Source: Candidatus Rubrivivax defluviihabitans
Lineage (GTDB): Bacteria > Pseudomonadota > Gammaproteobacteria > Burkholderiales > Burkholderiaceae_C
Reading direction: 5' to 3'
DNA length: 64,000 nt
Assembly: GCA_016709385.1 (NCBI GenBank)
Contig: JADJMW010000005.1
Location: 248,001 to 312,000, forward strand
The translations under genes and the position numbers were made by a program. Below are positions 17,377 through 26,916 of the stretch, piece after piece. The notes below the pieces were generated by a model. The model was not told the origin of the DNA. It searched no databases and saw only the letters and a program-made list of their open reading frames with translations. Each line of letters starts with the position of its first letter. Position 1 is the stretch's first letter.

Positions 17377-17494
17377 GTTCAGCGCTTCCGGACCGAGTCA
17401 ACCTGGCCTTTTAACGGTCGCGGGTTAAGCTGCGCTTAAGGGCCGGCCGGCAGCTCGAATCGTGCCGCCGGCCACCGTGGCGCGCCTGCGCTGG
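17183..17494. other. Intergenic region between clpB 3' end and the GT2 operon
   Basis: About 310 bp. It holds the PmrA-like box (17424-17440), the possible leader ORF (17182-17376) and a GC-rich stretch. I see no convincing Rho-independent terminator for clpB; GGCCGGCC at 17441-17448 is a short palindrome without a T run. Confidence 0.5.
17424..17440 (-). promoter_or_regulatory. PmrA-box-like direct repeat upstream of the lipid A-type operon
   Basis: On the minus strand the sequence is CTTAAG, five bases, then CTTAAC, which matches the published PmrA box (Y)TTAA(K)-N5-(Y)TTAA(K). A further TTAA core lies at 17411-17414. The site is about 240 bp before the GT2 start and about 50 bp before the leader ORF. 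PmrA controls lipid A aminosugar genes in enterobacteria, so the location is fitting. No pmrA/pmrB genes are in the window; the specific regulator is inference. Confidence 0.5.
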
Positions 17495-20101
17495 TCAGTG
17501 CACGACGCGCCCGAAGCTGAACTCGCCGTTCTCCACGTCGACCGGGATTACCGCCTTGGGACCGAATTTGCCCTGCAGGATGAGCTTGCTCACCGGGTTC
17601 TCGATGCGCTGCTGGATCGCCCGCTTCAGCGGCCGCGCGCCGAACACCGGGTCGAAGCCGACCTTGGCCAGTTCGGCCAGCGCCGCCGGGCTCACGTCGA
17701 GCTTCATCTCCAGCTTCTCCAGCCGCGTTTCGAGCAGCTTCAACTGGATGCGGGCGATATTCTCGATGTGCTTCTGGTCCAGCGCATGGAAGACCACCGT
17801 CTCGTCGATGCGGTTCAGGAACTCGGGCCGGAAATGCTGCTTGACCTCGGCCCACACCGCGTCGCGGATGTTCTCGGCGGGCTGCCCGGCCATCTGCATG
17901 ATGAGGTGCGAACCCAGGTTGCTGGTCATCACGATGACGGTATTCTTGAAGTCCACCGTGCGACCCTGGCCGTCGGTCAGACGGCCATCATCGAGCACCT
18001 GCAGCAGCACGTTGAAGACGTCCGGGTGGGCCTTCTCGACCTCGTCGAACAGCAGCACGCTATAGGGCTTGCGGCGCACCGCTTCCGTGAGCGCCCCGCC
18101 CTCGTCGTAGCCCACGTAGCCCGGCGGCGCGCCGATGAGGCGGCTCACCGAGTGCTTTTCCATGTACTCCGACATATCGATACGGATCATGTGGTCGTCG
18201 CTGTCGAACAGGAAGCCCGCCAGCGCCTTGCACAACTCGGTCTTGCCCACGCCCGTCGGGCCGAGGAAGAGGAAACTGCCCAGCGGCCGGTTCGGGTCGG
18301 AAAGCCCCGCACGTGAACGGCGAATGGCGTCGGCCACCGCGACGATGGCCTCTTCCTGGCCCACCACGCGCTCGTGCAGCCTGGCCTCCATCTGCAGCAG
18401 CTTGTCGCGCTCGCCCTGCATGAGCTTGCTCACCGGGATGCCGGTGGCGCGCGACACGACTTCGGCGATCTCCTCGGCGCCGACCATGGTGCGCAGCAAC
18501 TGCGGCCCGCCGGTGCCGGCCTTGGCGCCCTTGGCCTTGCCGCTTTCCTTGGCCTGCGCCGCCTGCAGCGTCTTCTCCAGTTCGGGCAGCTTGCCGTATT
18601 GCAGCTCGGCCACGCGGTTGAAGTCGCCCTTGCGCTTGAGTTCCTCGATCTGGCCCTTGATGCGTTCGATCTCTTCCTTCACATTCGCGGAGCCCTGGGC
18701 CTGCGCCTTTTCGACCTTCCAGATTTCCTCCAGGTCGGCAGCCTCGCGCTCGAGCTTGGTGATCTCGTCCTCGATCAAGGCCATGCGCTTCACGGAAGCC
18801 TCGTCCTTCTCCTTGCGCACCGCCTCGCGCTCGATCTTCAGCTGGATCAGCCGGCGGTCGAGCCGGTCCATGGCCTCGGGCTTGGAGTCGATCTCGATCT
18901 TGATCTTGGCCGCGGCCTCGTCGATGAGGTCGATCGCCTTGTCGGGCAGGAATCGGTCGGTGATGTAGCGGTGGGAAAGCTCGGCCGCGGCGACGATTGC
19001 CGGGTCGGTGATCTCCACGCCGTGGTGCACCTCGTATTTCTCCTGCAGGCCGCGCAGGATGGCCACCGTGGCCTCGACACTCGGTTCGTCGACCAGCACC
19101 TTCTGGAAGCGCCGCTCCAGCGCGGCGTCCTTCTCCACGTATTTGCGGTATTCGTTCAGCGTGGTGGCGCCGATGCAGTGCAGTTCGCCGCGCGCCAGCG
19201 CGGGCTTGAGCATGTTGCCGGCGTCGATGGCGCCTTCGGCCTTGCCGGCGCCGACCATGGTGTGCAGTTCGTCGATGAACAGGATGATGCGGCCCTGGTC
19301 GGCAGCCACTTCCTTGAGCACGGCCTTGAGCCGCTCCTCGAACTCGCCGCGGTATTTGGCGCCGGCCAGCAACCCGGCCATGTCGAGCACCAGCACACGC
19401 TTGTCCTTCAGGCTCTCGGGTACCTCGCCGTTGACGATGCGCTGCGCCAGCCCTTCGACGATGGCCGTCTTGCCCACGCCGGGCTCGCCGATGAGGACGG
19501 GATTGTTCTTGCTGCGCCGCTGCAGCACCTGGATGGCGCGGCGGATCTCGTCGTCACGGCCGATCACGGGGTCGAGCTTGCCCTGGCGCGCGCGCTCGGT
19601 GAGGTCGAGCGCATATTTCTTCAGCGCCTCGCGCTGGCCTTCGGCCTCGGGGTTGTCGACCTTCTGGCCGCCGCGCACCGCGTCCACCGCCGCTTCGAGC
19701 GACTTGCGCGTGAGGCCGTGGCCGCGCACGATGCCGCCGATGTCGTTCTTGGCGTCGGCCAGCGCCAGCAGGAACATCTCGCTGCTGATGAACTGGTCGC
19801 CGCGCTTGGTGGCTTCCTTGTCGGCCGCCTGCAGCAACTGCATCAGGTCGCGCCCGGGCTGCACCGGCTGGCCCCCGCCCTGCACCTGGGGCAGGTTGCG
19901 GATCGCGGTTTCCATGGCCGTGATCAGCGCGCCGGTATTGGCGCCGGCGCGGTCGAGCAAGGCCCGCGGCCCGTCGGGCTGCTGCAGCATGGCGGCCAGC
20001 AGGTGCGCCGGCTCGATATACGGGTTGTCGCGGGCGACCGCCAAGCTCTGGGCGTCGCCCAGTGCCTGCTGGAAAGCGGTCGTGAACTTGTCTTGGCGCA
20101 T
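17495..20101 (-). CDS. clpB: ClpB protein disaggregase
   Basis: 868 residues, full-length Hsp100 chaperone that, with DnaK, extracts and refolds aggregated proteins in the cytosol. Parts in order: N-terminal Clp repeat domain (1-145), AAA1 with Walker A GEPGVGKT and Walker [13 protein letters not shown], the coiled-coil middle domain (about 410-530, [18 protein letters not shown]), and AAA2 with [20 protein letters not shown] and the sensor region. The pore motif [10 protein letters not shown] is present. The ATG at 20101 follows an AGGGA ribosome-binding site; the frame is open further upstream without homology. A near-consensus sigma-32 promoter lies 28-57 bp upstream. Confidence 0.98.
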   Translation of the reverse strand: MRQDKFTTAFQQALGDAQSLAVARDNPYIEPAHLLAAMLQQPDGPRALLDRAGANTGALITAMETAIRNLPQVQGGGQPVQPGRDLMQLLQAADKEATKRGDQFISSEMFLLALADAKNDIGGIVRGHGLTRKSLEAAVDAVRGGQKVDNPEAEGQREALKKYALDLTERARQGKLDPVIGRDDEIRRAIQVLQRRSKNNPVLIGEPGVGKTAIVEGLAQRIVNGEVPESLKDKRVLVLDMAGLLAGAKYRGEFEERLKAVLKEVAADQGRIILFIDELHTMVGAGKAEGAIDAGNMLKPALARGELHCIGATTLNEYRKYVEKDAALERRFQKVLVDEPSVEATVAILRGLQEKYEVHHGVEITDPAIVAAAELSHRYITDRFLPDKAIDLIDEAAAKIKIEIDSKPEAMDRLDRRLIQLKIEREAVRKEKDEASVKRMALIEDEITKLEREAADLEEIWKVEKAQAQGSANVKEEIERIKGQIEELKRKGDFNRVAELQYGKLPELEKTLQAAQAKESGKAKGAKAGTGGPQLLRTMVGAEEIAEVVSRATGIPVSKLMQGERDKLLQMEARLHERVVGQEEAIVAVADAIRRSRAGLSDPNRPLGSFLFLGPTGVGKTELCKALAGFLFDSDDHMIRIDMSEYMEKHSVSRLIGAPPGYVGYDEGGALTEAVRRKPYSVLLFDEVEKAHPDVFNVLLQVLDDGRLTDGQGRTVDFKNTVIVMTSNLGSHLIMQMAGQPAENIRDAVWAEVKQHFRPEFLNRIDETVVFHALDQKHIENIARIQLKLLETRLEKLEMKLDVSPAALAELAKVGFDPVFGARPLKRAIQQRIENPVSKLILQGKFGPKAVIPVDVENGEFSFGRVVH

Positions 20102-20129
20102 GGCTGATTCCCTGGTCGAGTTCCATGGG

Positions 20130-20158
20130 AAATGGGGTGATTGCGCTCGAGTTTCAAG
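20130..20158 (-). promoter_or_regulatory. Sigma-32 (heat-shock) promoter of clpB
   Basis: Minus strand: CTTGAAA (20158-20152), a 14-bp spacer, then CCCCATTT (20137-20130). This matches the RpoH consensus CTTGAAA-N11-16-CCCCATnT at every defined base. It ends 28 bp before the clpB ATG, so transcription would start a few bases before the ribosome-binding site. Confidence 0.88.
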
Positions 20159-20241
20159 CCCGGATAACGGTGGGGCTTGCGCGAACGCAAAGACCGGTCG
20201 TGTCGCACGGCCGCGTCGGCCAGCGGTTCGGGGGCGCGGCG

Positions 20242-21477
20242 CTATTCGATGGCTTCGTCGCGCTCGCCGGCCTCGTACAGGGATTCGCGGCCCAGGTGGT
20301 CGACGCAGAGTTCGGCCGTCCACGGCAGCATCAGGCTGCCGCAGCGGCTGTCGCGGTACAGGCGTTCCAGCGGCAGGCTCTTGAGCATGCCCTGGCCGCC
20401 GCAGGTGCGGATGGCCAGCCGCGCGATGTCATTGGCGTTTTCCATGATCGTGTAGTGCGCGGCATACAACCGCATGCGCGTGTCCTGGTCGGGGTCGATG
20501 CGCGCGTCGCGTGCGTTGTGCAGGAAGAGCGCGCGTGTCTGTTCGAGCTTGATGCGCATCTCGGCCACCGCCGCCTGCTTGGTGGGGTACATGCGGCGCT
20601 TCACGGGCGGCATGCCGGGCACTTCGGAGCGCAGGTAAGCCACCGTGAAGTCGTAGGCCGCCTGCGCAATGCCCATGTAGGTGGGCGAGAGCGTGGCGAA
20701 CATGTGCGGGTACCGCGCCGCGGCCTGCCAGTACAGGCCTTCGGGCATCAGGCGCGCGGTGGGCGGCACCAGCACTTCGTCCAGCATCAGCGTGCGGCTG
20801 ACGGTGCCGCGCATGCCCAGCGGGTCCCATTCGCCGACCACGCTGACGCCGGGTGCGTCGGCGGGCACCGCCAGGTACAGCGTGTCGCGCTGGGTGGCGC
20901 CGGGTTTGTCCAGCGTGCACAGCACGCCGTAATAGTCGGCCGCGCCGGCCAGCGAGGCGAAGATCTTCTTGCCGCTGACGACATAGCCGCCGTCCACCGG
21001 CCGCGCCAGCGTGCCCCACGGCGCCTTGCCGGCGGCCGCGGCACCGCCTTCGCTGAAGGGCTGCGAATAGACCTTGCCGTGGTGCACGATGCGCTCGAAG
21101 TGGATGGCGCGCAAGTGTTCGTGGTCGGCACGCTGCTCGCGGGTCATGTCCAGCGCGTCGGCGACGAAGCCGGCCCACATCGTCGAGCTCACGTGCATGT
21201 TGTACGACAGCGCGGTGGCCCCGCAGTGGCGGCCGATCTCGGCGGCCACCATCACGTAGGTGGCGAAATCAGCGCCCAGGCCGCCGTGCTCGCGCGGCAC
21301 GCAGATGGCCAGCAGGCCCGCGGCGCGCAGGTCTTGGTAGTTCTCGAACGGAAAGCTGGCGTCGCGGTCGTGGGCGGCGGCCCGTGGCGCGAATCTCTGA
21401 CGCCCCAGCGCGGCCGCGAGGTCGATCAACTCACGCTGCTGCACCGTCAGGTGGCTGGGGTTGCCGGCGATATGCAT
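20242..21477 (-). CDS. Acyl-CoA dehydrogenase family protein
   Basis: 411 residues, normal length for the family. The N-terminal helical domain ([22 protein letters not shown]), the central beta domain ([34 protein letters not shown]) and the C-terminal helical domain ending with [36 protein letters not shown] are all present. The DHLGRE tail is intact. FAD enzymes of this fold oxidise acyl-CoA thioesters, but some are flavin-dependent monooxygenases fed by a partner flavin reductase. A flavin reductase gene lies just upstream in the same operon, so a two-component oxygenase (DszC/SfnC-like) is a real alternative. ATG at 21477 is preceded by GAGGAG. Confidence 0.88.
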   Translation of the reverse strand: MHIAGNPSHLTVQQRELIDLAAALGRQRFAPRAAAHDRDASFPFENYQDLRAAGLLAICVPREHGGLGADFATYVMVAAEIGRHCGATALSYNMHVSSTMWAGFVADALDMTREQRADHEHLRAIHFERIVHHGKVYSQPFSEGGAAAAGKAPWGTLARPVDGGYVVSGKKIFASLAGAADYYGVLCTLDKPGATQRDTLYLAVPADAPGVSVVGEWDPLGMRGTVSRTLMLDEVLVPPTARLMPEGLYWQAAARYPHMFATLSPTYMGIAQAAYDFTVAYLRSEVPGMPPVKRRMYPTKQAAVAEMRIKLEQTRALFLHNARDARIDPDQDTRMRLYAAHYTIMENANDIARLAIRTCGGQGMLKSLPLERLYRDSRCGSLMLPWTAELCVDHLGRESLYEAGERDEAIE

Positions 21478-21511
21478 GGGCGGTCTCCTCGCGGGGAACG
21501 GTTCGTTGGAT

Positions 21512-21610
21512 TCAGCGTACCGGGAAGTGCCGTTGCAGGAAGGACACGACGGCGCCCTTGAAGGCCGCCGGCCGTTCGACGTTGGCGATGCGGCCGGCGC
21601 CACGCCCGCA
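21512..21610 (-). pseudogene. C-terminal remnant of an alpha/beta hydrolase gene
   Basis: Between the flavin reductase stop and the acyl-CoA dehydrogenase start, one frame ends in GRIANVERPAAFKGAVVSFL and closes with a TGA at 21514-21512. The G-H/R-I-A-N-x-E-x-P-x-x-F pattern is the last helix of enol-lactonase-like alpha/beta hydrolases, where the first His is catalytic; here it is Arg. No nucleophile elbow or start is present upstream, as the moaE and flavin reductase genes intervene. I read it as the tail of a deleted gene. Confidence 0.5.
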
Positions 21611-21679
21611 CAGGCCGAAATCGTCGGCGAGAACATGTCGATCCACCGGGCCTCCAGCCCCATGCGGACCTGCCGGCGT

Positions 21680-22168
21680 TCACAGGATCTCGCCCAGCAG
21701 CCGGTAGTGCCCGGCCTGGAAGACCAGCGGCGGCAGCGCCGATTCGCCGCAGGCCAGCACATGGCCGATGAACAGCCGGTGGTCGCCGATGACCTGCTGC
21801 GACACCGTGCTGCACTCGAAGACCGCGGCGCAGCCCGCGAGCACCGGCGCACCGTGCTCGCCCAGCGCCCAGGCGCCTTCGGCGAAGCGGTTCTCGGTGA
21901 CCGACGCAAAGCGCCGCGACAGGTCGACCTGCGCCTCGGCCAGCACGTTCACCGCAAAACGCGGCGCGCTGAGAAAGGCCTCCAGGCTCAAGCTGGGCTC
22001 GCGCAGCGACCACAGCACCAGCGGCGGGTCGAGCGAAAGCGAATTGAAGGAATTGGCGGTGAGCCCGACGAAGGCGCCGGCCCCGTCGACGCAGGTGATG
22101 ATGGTGACGCCGGTGGTGAAGCGGCCCAGTGCGTTGCGCAACTGACGCGAGTCGAAAGCCTGCGACAT
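21680..22168 (-). CDS. Flavin reductase family protein
   Basis: 162 residues of the flavin-reductase-like FMN-binding split barrel. GRFTTGVTIITCVDG near the N-terminus, LTANSFNSLSLDPPLVLWSL (flavin-binding loop), FAVNVLAEAQ and the closing HRLFIGHVLACGE...PLVFQAGHYR are typical. It supplies reduced FMN or FAD to a partner monooxygenase, plausibly the acyl-CoA dehydrogenase-fold protein two positions downstream. A GTG at 22174 and ATG at 22168 are both possible; the ATG is used. It starts within 10 nt of the moaE stop, so it belongs to the long hom-thrC-moeA operon. Confidence 0.88.
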   Translation of the reverse strand: MSQAFDSRQLRNALGRFTTGVTIITCVDGAGAFVGLTANSFNSLSLDPPLVLWSLREPSLSLEAFLSAPRFAVNVLAEAQVDLSRRFASVTENRFAEGAWALGEHGAPVLAGCAAVFECSTVSQQVIGDHRLFIGHVLACGESALPPLVFQAGHYRLLGEIL

Positions 22169-22177
22169 GGGCACGCC

Positions 22178-22651
22178 TCAGGCGTTGCTCGCCTGGATGC
22201 CCCAGCGCGCCAGCGCCGCGTCGTCGGCCACGCGGGCGTCGACCCAGCGCGCGCCCTCGGGTGTGGTCTCCTTCTTCCAGAACGGCGCCTGCGTCTTCAG
22301 GTAGTCCATCAGGAATTCGCAGGCCTGGAAGGCCTGCCCGCGGTGTGCCGAAGTCACCGCCACGAGCACGATCTGCTCGCCCACTCGCAGCGGGCCCACG
22401 CGGTGCACCACGCGCGCGGCGCGGATGTCGAAGCGTTGCCGCGCCTCGTCGATCATGGCCTCGATGGCACGCTCGGTCATGCCGGGGTAGTGCTCGAGCT
22501 CCATGTCGCTGACGGCGCTGCCGTCGTTGCGGTCGCGCACGGTGCCGACGAAGCTGGCCACCGCGCCGACGCCGGGGTCGGCCGCGCGCAGCGCGGCGAC
22601 CTCGGTCGAGAGGTCGAAATCGGCGGTCTGGATGCTGACCCGCTGCGCCAT
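22178..22651 (-). CDS. moaE: Molybdopterin synthase catalytic subunit
   Basis: 157 residues. MoaE with MoaD adds two sulfurs to cyclic pyranopterin monophosphate to form molybdopterin. Recognisable parts: VASFVGTVRD, LEHYPGM, RVVHRVGPLRVGE, VAVTSAHRGQAFQACEFLMDYLKTQAPFWKKE, where the conserved Lys pair and the Arg/His positions form the active site that receives the MoaD C-terminus. Only 2 nt separate it from the moaD stop. MoaA is encoded 17 kb away; I see no moaC or moeB here. Confidence 0.95.
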   Translation of the reverse strand: MAQRVSIQTADFDLSTEVAALRAADPGVGAVASFVGTVRDRNDGSAVSDMELEHYPGMTERAIEAMIDEARQRFDIRAARVVHRVGPLRVGEQIVLVAVTSAHRGQAFQACEFLMDYLKTQAPFWKKETTPEGARWVDARVADDAALARWGIQASNA

Positions 22652-22653
22652 GG

Positions 22654-22905
22654 TCAGCCGCCCGTCACTGGCGGGAAGAAGGCGACCTCGGCGCCGTCGC
22701 GCAAGACCGCCGTCTCGTCGCTCATGGCCTGGTCCAGCGCACAGCGCACGGCTCGGCCACGCGCCAGCACCTCGGCATGGCGGCCGCCGCGCGCCAGCAG
22801 CACGTCGCGCAGCGTGCCCAGCGTGCTGCCGGCGGGAAGCTCCACCGTCTCGGCGGCGCCCAGCGCCTCGCGCAGGGCCGCGAAATAACGCACCTGGACC
22901 TTCAT
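22654..22905 (-). CDS. moaD: Molybdopterin synthase sulfur-carrier subunit
   Basis: 83 residues with the beta-grasp ubiquitin-like fold. It opens KVQVRYFAALREALG and ends FFPPVTGG, the diglycine tail that is adenylated and thiocarboxylated before it donates sulfur in MoaE. VELPAGSTLGTLRDVL is the typical middle. The start overlaps the moeA stop (ATGA), so the two are coupled. Confidence 0.94.
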   Translation of the reverse strand: MKVQVRYFAALREALGAAETVELPAGSTLGTLRDVLLARGGRHAEVLARGRAVRCALDQAMSDETAVLRDGAEVAFFPPVTGG

Positions 22906-24161
22906 CGCGCGATCAGCTCCGCCAGCGGCAGGAAGCGCACCGTGTCACCGCGCCGGATGACCTGCAGCGAAGGGTTGTCGACCAGACCGTCGGCCCACAC
23001 GGCGGAAGTCAGCACGCCTGAGCTCTGGTTGGGAAAGAGGTCCAGCCCGCCCGCGGCATTGACGCGCACGCGCAGGAATTCGCGCCGCTTGTCGGGGCGC
23101 GGCCAGTCGAAGTCTGCACGCGCGGGCAGGCCTGCGGGCAAGGCGGTCGGTGCACCCTGCAGTGCGCGCAGCACCGTCGTCACGCACAGCAGATAGGTGA
23201 CGAAGCTGGACACCGGGTTGCCCGGCAGGCCCAGCAGCAGCGCGGCGCTGCCGTCGGTGCGGTGGACGGCACCGAAGGCCAGCGGCTTGCCGGGCTTGAT
23301 GGCCATCTGCCAGTGTTCCAGCCGGCCCTCGGCCTGCGCGGCCGGCTTGAGGTGGTCTTCCTCGCCCACCGAGACGCCACCGCTGGTGACGATGAGGTCG
23401 TTGGCCGCCGCCGCCTCGCGCAGCGCCGCGCGCGTGGCGTCCAGCCGATCGGGCACGATGCCCAGGTCGGTGACCTCGCAGCCGGCGGCCTGCAGCAGGG
23501 CGCAAAGCATGAAGCGGTTGGAGTTGTAGATGGCACCGGGGCGCAGCGGCTCGCCGGGCATCATCAATTCGTCGCCGGTGGAAAACAGCGCCACGCGCGG
23601 CCGCCGCACCACCGGCAGCAGGGCCGCGCCCACCGAAGCCGCCATCCCCAGCGCCTGCGGCGTGAGGCGCTCGCCACGGTGCAGCACGGCGCTGCCCAGG
23701 CGCACGTCCTCGCCGCGGCGGCGGATCCACTGGCCGTGCTGCGGCATCACGTTGACGCGCACCTGGCCCAGTTCGCCCGGGTTCTGCGCCGGCAGCGCGT
23801 CGCACTCCTCCTGCATCACGATGGCGTCGGCCCCGGGCGGCACCTGGCCGCCGGTGAAGATGCGCGCCGCCGTGCCCGGCTGCAGCGGCTCGCCGGGCAC
23901 GCCGGCGGGGATGCGCTGCGATACCGTCAGCACCGTGCCGGCAGCCGGCACGCTGGCAGCATGCAGGGCGTAGCCGTCCATCGACGAGTTGTCCTCGGGT
24001 GGCACGTCCAGTGCCGAAAGCACCTCGGCCGCCAGCACGCGGCCCAGCGCGTCGAAGGTGGACACCGACTCGGTCTGCACGATGGCATGCGGCACGGCGC
24101 CGGCCACCAGGCGGGCCAGCGCCTCGTCCAGGCTCAGCAGCGGGCGGGCATCGGCATTCAT
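22902..24161 (-). CDS. moeA: Molybdopterin molybdotransferase
   Basis: 419 residues. MoeA inserts molybdate into adenylated molybdopterin. Features in order: LSLDEALARL; the conserved PPEDNSSMDGYAL; ARIFTGGQVPPGADAIVMQEE; the MogA-like domain with FSTGDELMMPGEPLRPGAIYNSN and VTSGGVSVGEEDHLK; IKPGKPLAFG and LGLPGNPVSSFVTY; and the small C-terminal beta-barrel domain (FLRVRV to LPLAEL). The ATG at 24161 overlaps the thrC stop as ATGA. It is unusual for a molybdenum cofactor gene to be translationally coupled to threonine synthase. Confidence 0.96.
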   Translation of the reverse strand: MNADARPLLSLDEALARLVAGAVPHAIVQTESVSTFDALGRVLAAEVLSALDVPPEDNSSMDGYALHAASVPAAGTVLTVSQRIPAGVPGEPLQPGTAARIFTGGQVPPGADAIVMQEECDALPAQNPGELGQVRVNVMPQHGQWIRRRGEDVRLGSAVLHRGERLTPQALGMAASVGAALLPVVRRPRVALFSTGDELMMPGEPLRPGAIYNSNRFMLCALLQAAGCEVTDLGIVPDRLDATRAALREAAAANDLIVTSGGVSVGEEDHLKPAAQAEGRLEHWQMAIKPGKPLAFGAVHRTDGSAALLLGLPGNPVSSFVTYLLCVTTVLRALQGAPTALPAGLPARADFDWPRPDKRREFLRVRVNAAGGLDLFPNQSSGVLTSAVWADGLVDNPSLQVIRRGDTVRFLPLAELIAR

Positions 24162-25576
24162 CGACAGTGCATCTCGATGTACTGCTTCACGGCCTGGGCG
24201 TCGGCGGCCATCAGCGTGCAACGCCGGGGCAAGGCCTCGATGCCGCGCAGTGCCGGCGGCGGCTCGGGCTGCACGCCCAGCGCCTCGACGATGGTGGCCG
24301 CGAATTTGGCCGGCAGCGCGGTTTCCAGCACGATCATCGGCACGCCGGGCTGCCGGTGGTCGCGCGCCACCTTCAGGCCGTCGGCGGTGTGGGTGTCGAT
24401 CATCGTCTGCCAGCGCTGCCAGGCCTCTCGGATGGTGGCCAGCCGGTCGGCATGCGTGCTGCTGCCCGAGGCGAAGCCAAATCCATCGGCGCGCGTGGCC
24501 GGCGCGAATTCGTCGCTCGCCAGCGTGAAGCCGCCTTCGCGGGCCAGCGTGGCGCCGAAGAGTTCCCGCGTGCGCTCGGCATCGCGGCCGAGCAGGTCGA
24601 AGACGAAGCGCTCGAAATTGCTGGCCTTGCTGATGTCCATCGACGGGCTGCTGGTCTCGTGCGTCTCGGCGCTGCTGCGCACGCGGTAGGTGCCGGTGCG
24701 GAAGAATTCGTCGAGCACGTTGTTCTCGTTGGTGGCCAGCACCAGGCGTTCGATCGGCAGGCCCATCATGCGCGCCACGTGGCCGGCGCAGATATTGCCG
24801 AAGTTGCCCGACGGGACCGCAAAGCTCACGCGCTCGTCATTGGAGCGAGTGGCTTGAAAGTAACCGGCGAAGTAGTACACCACCTGCGCCAGCAGCCGCG
24901 CCCAGTTGATGGAATTGACCGTGCCGATGCGGTGCCGGCGCTTGAAGTCGAGGTCGTTGCTGACCGCCTTGACGATGTCCTGGCAGTCGTCGAACACACC
25001 TTCGATGGCGATATTGTGGATATTGGCGTCCTGCAGGCTGAACATCTGCGCCTGCTGGAACGGGCTCATGCGGCCGTGCGGGCTGAGCATGAAGACGCGC
25101 ACGCCCTTCTTGCCGCGCATGGCGTATTCGGCGGCGCTGCCGGTGTCGCCGCTGGTGGCGCCCAGGATATTGAGTTCCTCGCCGCGGCGCGCCAGCTCGT
25201 ACTCGAACAGATGGCCGAGCAGCTGCATGGCCATGTCCTTGAAGGCCAGCGTGGGTCCGTTGGACAGCGCTTCGAGGTACAGGCCGTCTTCGAGCGTCTT
25301 CAGCGGCGTGATCCGGGGCGTGCCGAAAGTCTGCTCGGTGTAGGTGGCCGCACACAGGCGCTGCAGGTCGGCAGCCGGGATGTCGTCGATATAGAGCGAC
25401 AGGATGCGGAACGCCAGCTCGGCATAGGGCAGGCCGCGCCATTGGGCCAGCGTGGCCGCGTCGATGCGCGGGTACGAGGCAGGCAGAAACAGCCCGCCGT
25501 CGGGCGCCAGGCCCTCGAGCAGGATGTCGGAAAAGCCGCGTGGCGTGGTGTCGCCGCGGGTGCTGAGGTATTTCAT
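24158..25576 (-). CDS. thrC: Threonine synthase
   Basis: 472 residues, the long proteobacterial/fungal form. It converts O-phosphohomoserine to threonine with PLP. Features: YLSTRGD opening, GPTLAFKDMAMQL with the PLP-binding lysine, the PLP phosphate-binding loop GATSGDTGSAAEYAM, the substrate stretch FSLQDANIHNIAIEGVFDDCQDIVK, and AVPSGNFGNICAGH. It sits 22 nt downstream of hom and is coupled to moeA downstream. No homoserine kinase is seen in the window, so thrB must be elsewhere. Confidence 0.96.
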   Translation of the reverse strand: MKYLSTRGDTTPRGFSDILLEGLAPDGGLFLPASYPRIDAATLAQWRGLPYAELAFRILSLYIDDIPAADLQRLCAATYTEQTFGTPRITPLKTLEDGLYLEALSNGPTLAFKDMAMQLLGHLFEYELARRGEELNILGATSGDTGSAAEYAMRGKKGVRVFMLSPHGRMSPFQQAQMFSLQDANIHNIAIEGVFDDCQDIVKAVSNDLDFKRRHRIGTVNSINWARLLAQVVYYFAGYFQATRSNDERVSFAVPSGNFGNICAGHVARMMGLPIERLVLATNENNVLDEFFRTGTYRVRSSAETHETSSPSMDISKASNFERFVFDLLGRDAERTRELFGATLAREGGFTLASDEFAPATRADGFGFASGSSTHADRLATIREAWQRWQTMIDTHTADGLKVARDHRQPGVPMIVLETALPAKFAATIVEALGVQPEPPPALRGIEALPRRCTLMAADAQAVKQYIEMHCR

Positions 25577-25598
25577 CGCGCCGGGGGGGGCGGGGGGC

Positions 25599-26909
25599 TC
25601 AATTCAGCTCTTCCTTGCGGATGCGCACGATCGGCGCCAGCACCGTGGGCAGCGCCTGCATCTGCGCCAGCGCCGCCCGCATGCGCCCTTCCACGGTGTC
25701 GTGGGTGAGGATGATCAGGTCGGTCTGCTTTTCGCCTTCGGCGCTTTCGCGCTGCAGCACGGCGTCGATGGAGATGTCGTTGTCGGCCAGGATGCCGGTG
25801 ATGCGCGCCAGCACGCCCTTCTCGTCGGCCACCTGCAGCCGCAGGTAGAACGCCGTCACGACCTGGGCGATGGGCAGGATCGGCGTGTCCTGCAGCGACC
25901 CCGGCTGGAAGGCCAGGTGCGGCACCCGGTGGTCGGGGTCGGCGGTGTGCAGCCGGGTGATGTCCACCAGGTCGGCGATCACGGCGCTGGCCGTGGGCTC
26001 GGCGCCCGCGCCCTTGCCGTAGTAGAGCGTGGTGCCCACGGCATCGCCCTGCACGACCACGGCGTTCATCGCACCTTCCACGTTGGCGATCAGCCGCGTC
26101 GAGGGGATCAGCGTCGGATGCACGCGCAACTCGATGCCCTGCGGCGTGCGCTTGGTGATGCCCAAAAGCTTGATGCGGTAGCCCAGCTGCTCGGCATAGC
26201 GGATGTCGGCCGCCTGCAGCGCGGTGATGCCTTCCACGTAGGCCTTGTCGAACTGCACCGGCACGCCGAAGGCGATGGCGCTCATGAGCGTGGCCTTGTG
26301 CGCGGCGTCCACGCCTTCGATGTCGAAAGTGGGGTCGGCCTCGGCATAACCCAGCGCCTGCGCCTGCTTCAGCACGGCGCCGAAGTCCAGCCCCTTGGAA
26401 CGCATCTCGGAGAGGATGAAGTTGGTGGTGCCGTTGATGATGCCGGCCACCCATTCGATGCGGTTGGCGGTGAGGCCTTCGCGCAGCGCCTTGATGATGG
26501 GAATGCCCCCGGCCACCGCGGCCTCGAAGGCGACGATCACGCCCCTGGCCCGCGCGGCGGCGAAGATCTCGCTGCCATGCACGGCCAGCAGCGCCTTGTT
26601 GGCGGTGACCACGTGCTTGCCTGCGGCCAGTGCTTCCAGCACCAGCGTGCGCGCGATGCCGTAGCCGCCGATGAGTTCGATCACGATGTCGATCGCCGGG
26701 TTGGCGATGACCTGCCGCGCGTCGGCCACCACCTGCGCCGCCTCGCCGACGATGGCGCGGGCGCGTTCGGTATCGAGGTCGGCGACCATGGTGATGGCGA
26801 TGCCGCGGCCGGCGCGGCGGCGGATCTCTTCCTGGTTGCGCTGCAGCACGCGGAAAGTGCCGCTGCCGACGGTGCCGATGCCCAGCAGGCCGACTTGGAT
26901 GGGATTCAT
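25599..26909 (-). CDS. hom: Homoserine dehydrogenase
   Basis: 436 residues with three parts: an NAD(P)-binding domain (GLLGIGTVGSGTFRVL), a catalytic domain (GGIPIIKALREGLTANRIEWVAGIINGTTNFILSEM and EADPTFDIEGVDAAHKATLM with the substrate-binding residues), and a C-terminal ACT domain from about 355 (VADEKGVLARITGILADNDISIDAVLQ), which normally mediates threonine feedback. It reduces aspartate semialdehyde to homoserine. It starts 7 nt after the aminotransferase stop and lies directly before thrC. Confidence 0.96.
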   Translation of the reverse strand: MNPIQVGLLGIGTVGSGTFRVLQRNQEEIRRRAGRGIAITMVADLDTERARAIVGEAAQVVADARQVIANPAIDIVIELIGGYGIARTLVLEALAAGKHVVTANKALLAVHGSEIFAAARARGVIVAFEAAVAGGIPIIKALREGLTANRIEWVAGIINGTTNFILSEMRSKGLDFGAVLKQAQALGYAEADPTFDIEGVDAAHKATLMSAIAFGVPVQFDKAYVEGITALQAADIRYAEQLGYRIKLLGITKRTPQGIELRVHPTLIPSTRLIANVEGAMNAVVVQGDAVGTTLYYGKGAGAEPTASAVIADLVDITRLHTADPDHRVPHLAFQPGSLQDTPILPIAQVVTAFYLRLQVADEKGVLARITGILADNDISIDAVLQRESAEGEKQTDLIILTHDTVEGRMRAALAQMQALPTVLAPIVRIRKEELN

Positions 26910-26916
26910 TGCGGTC

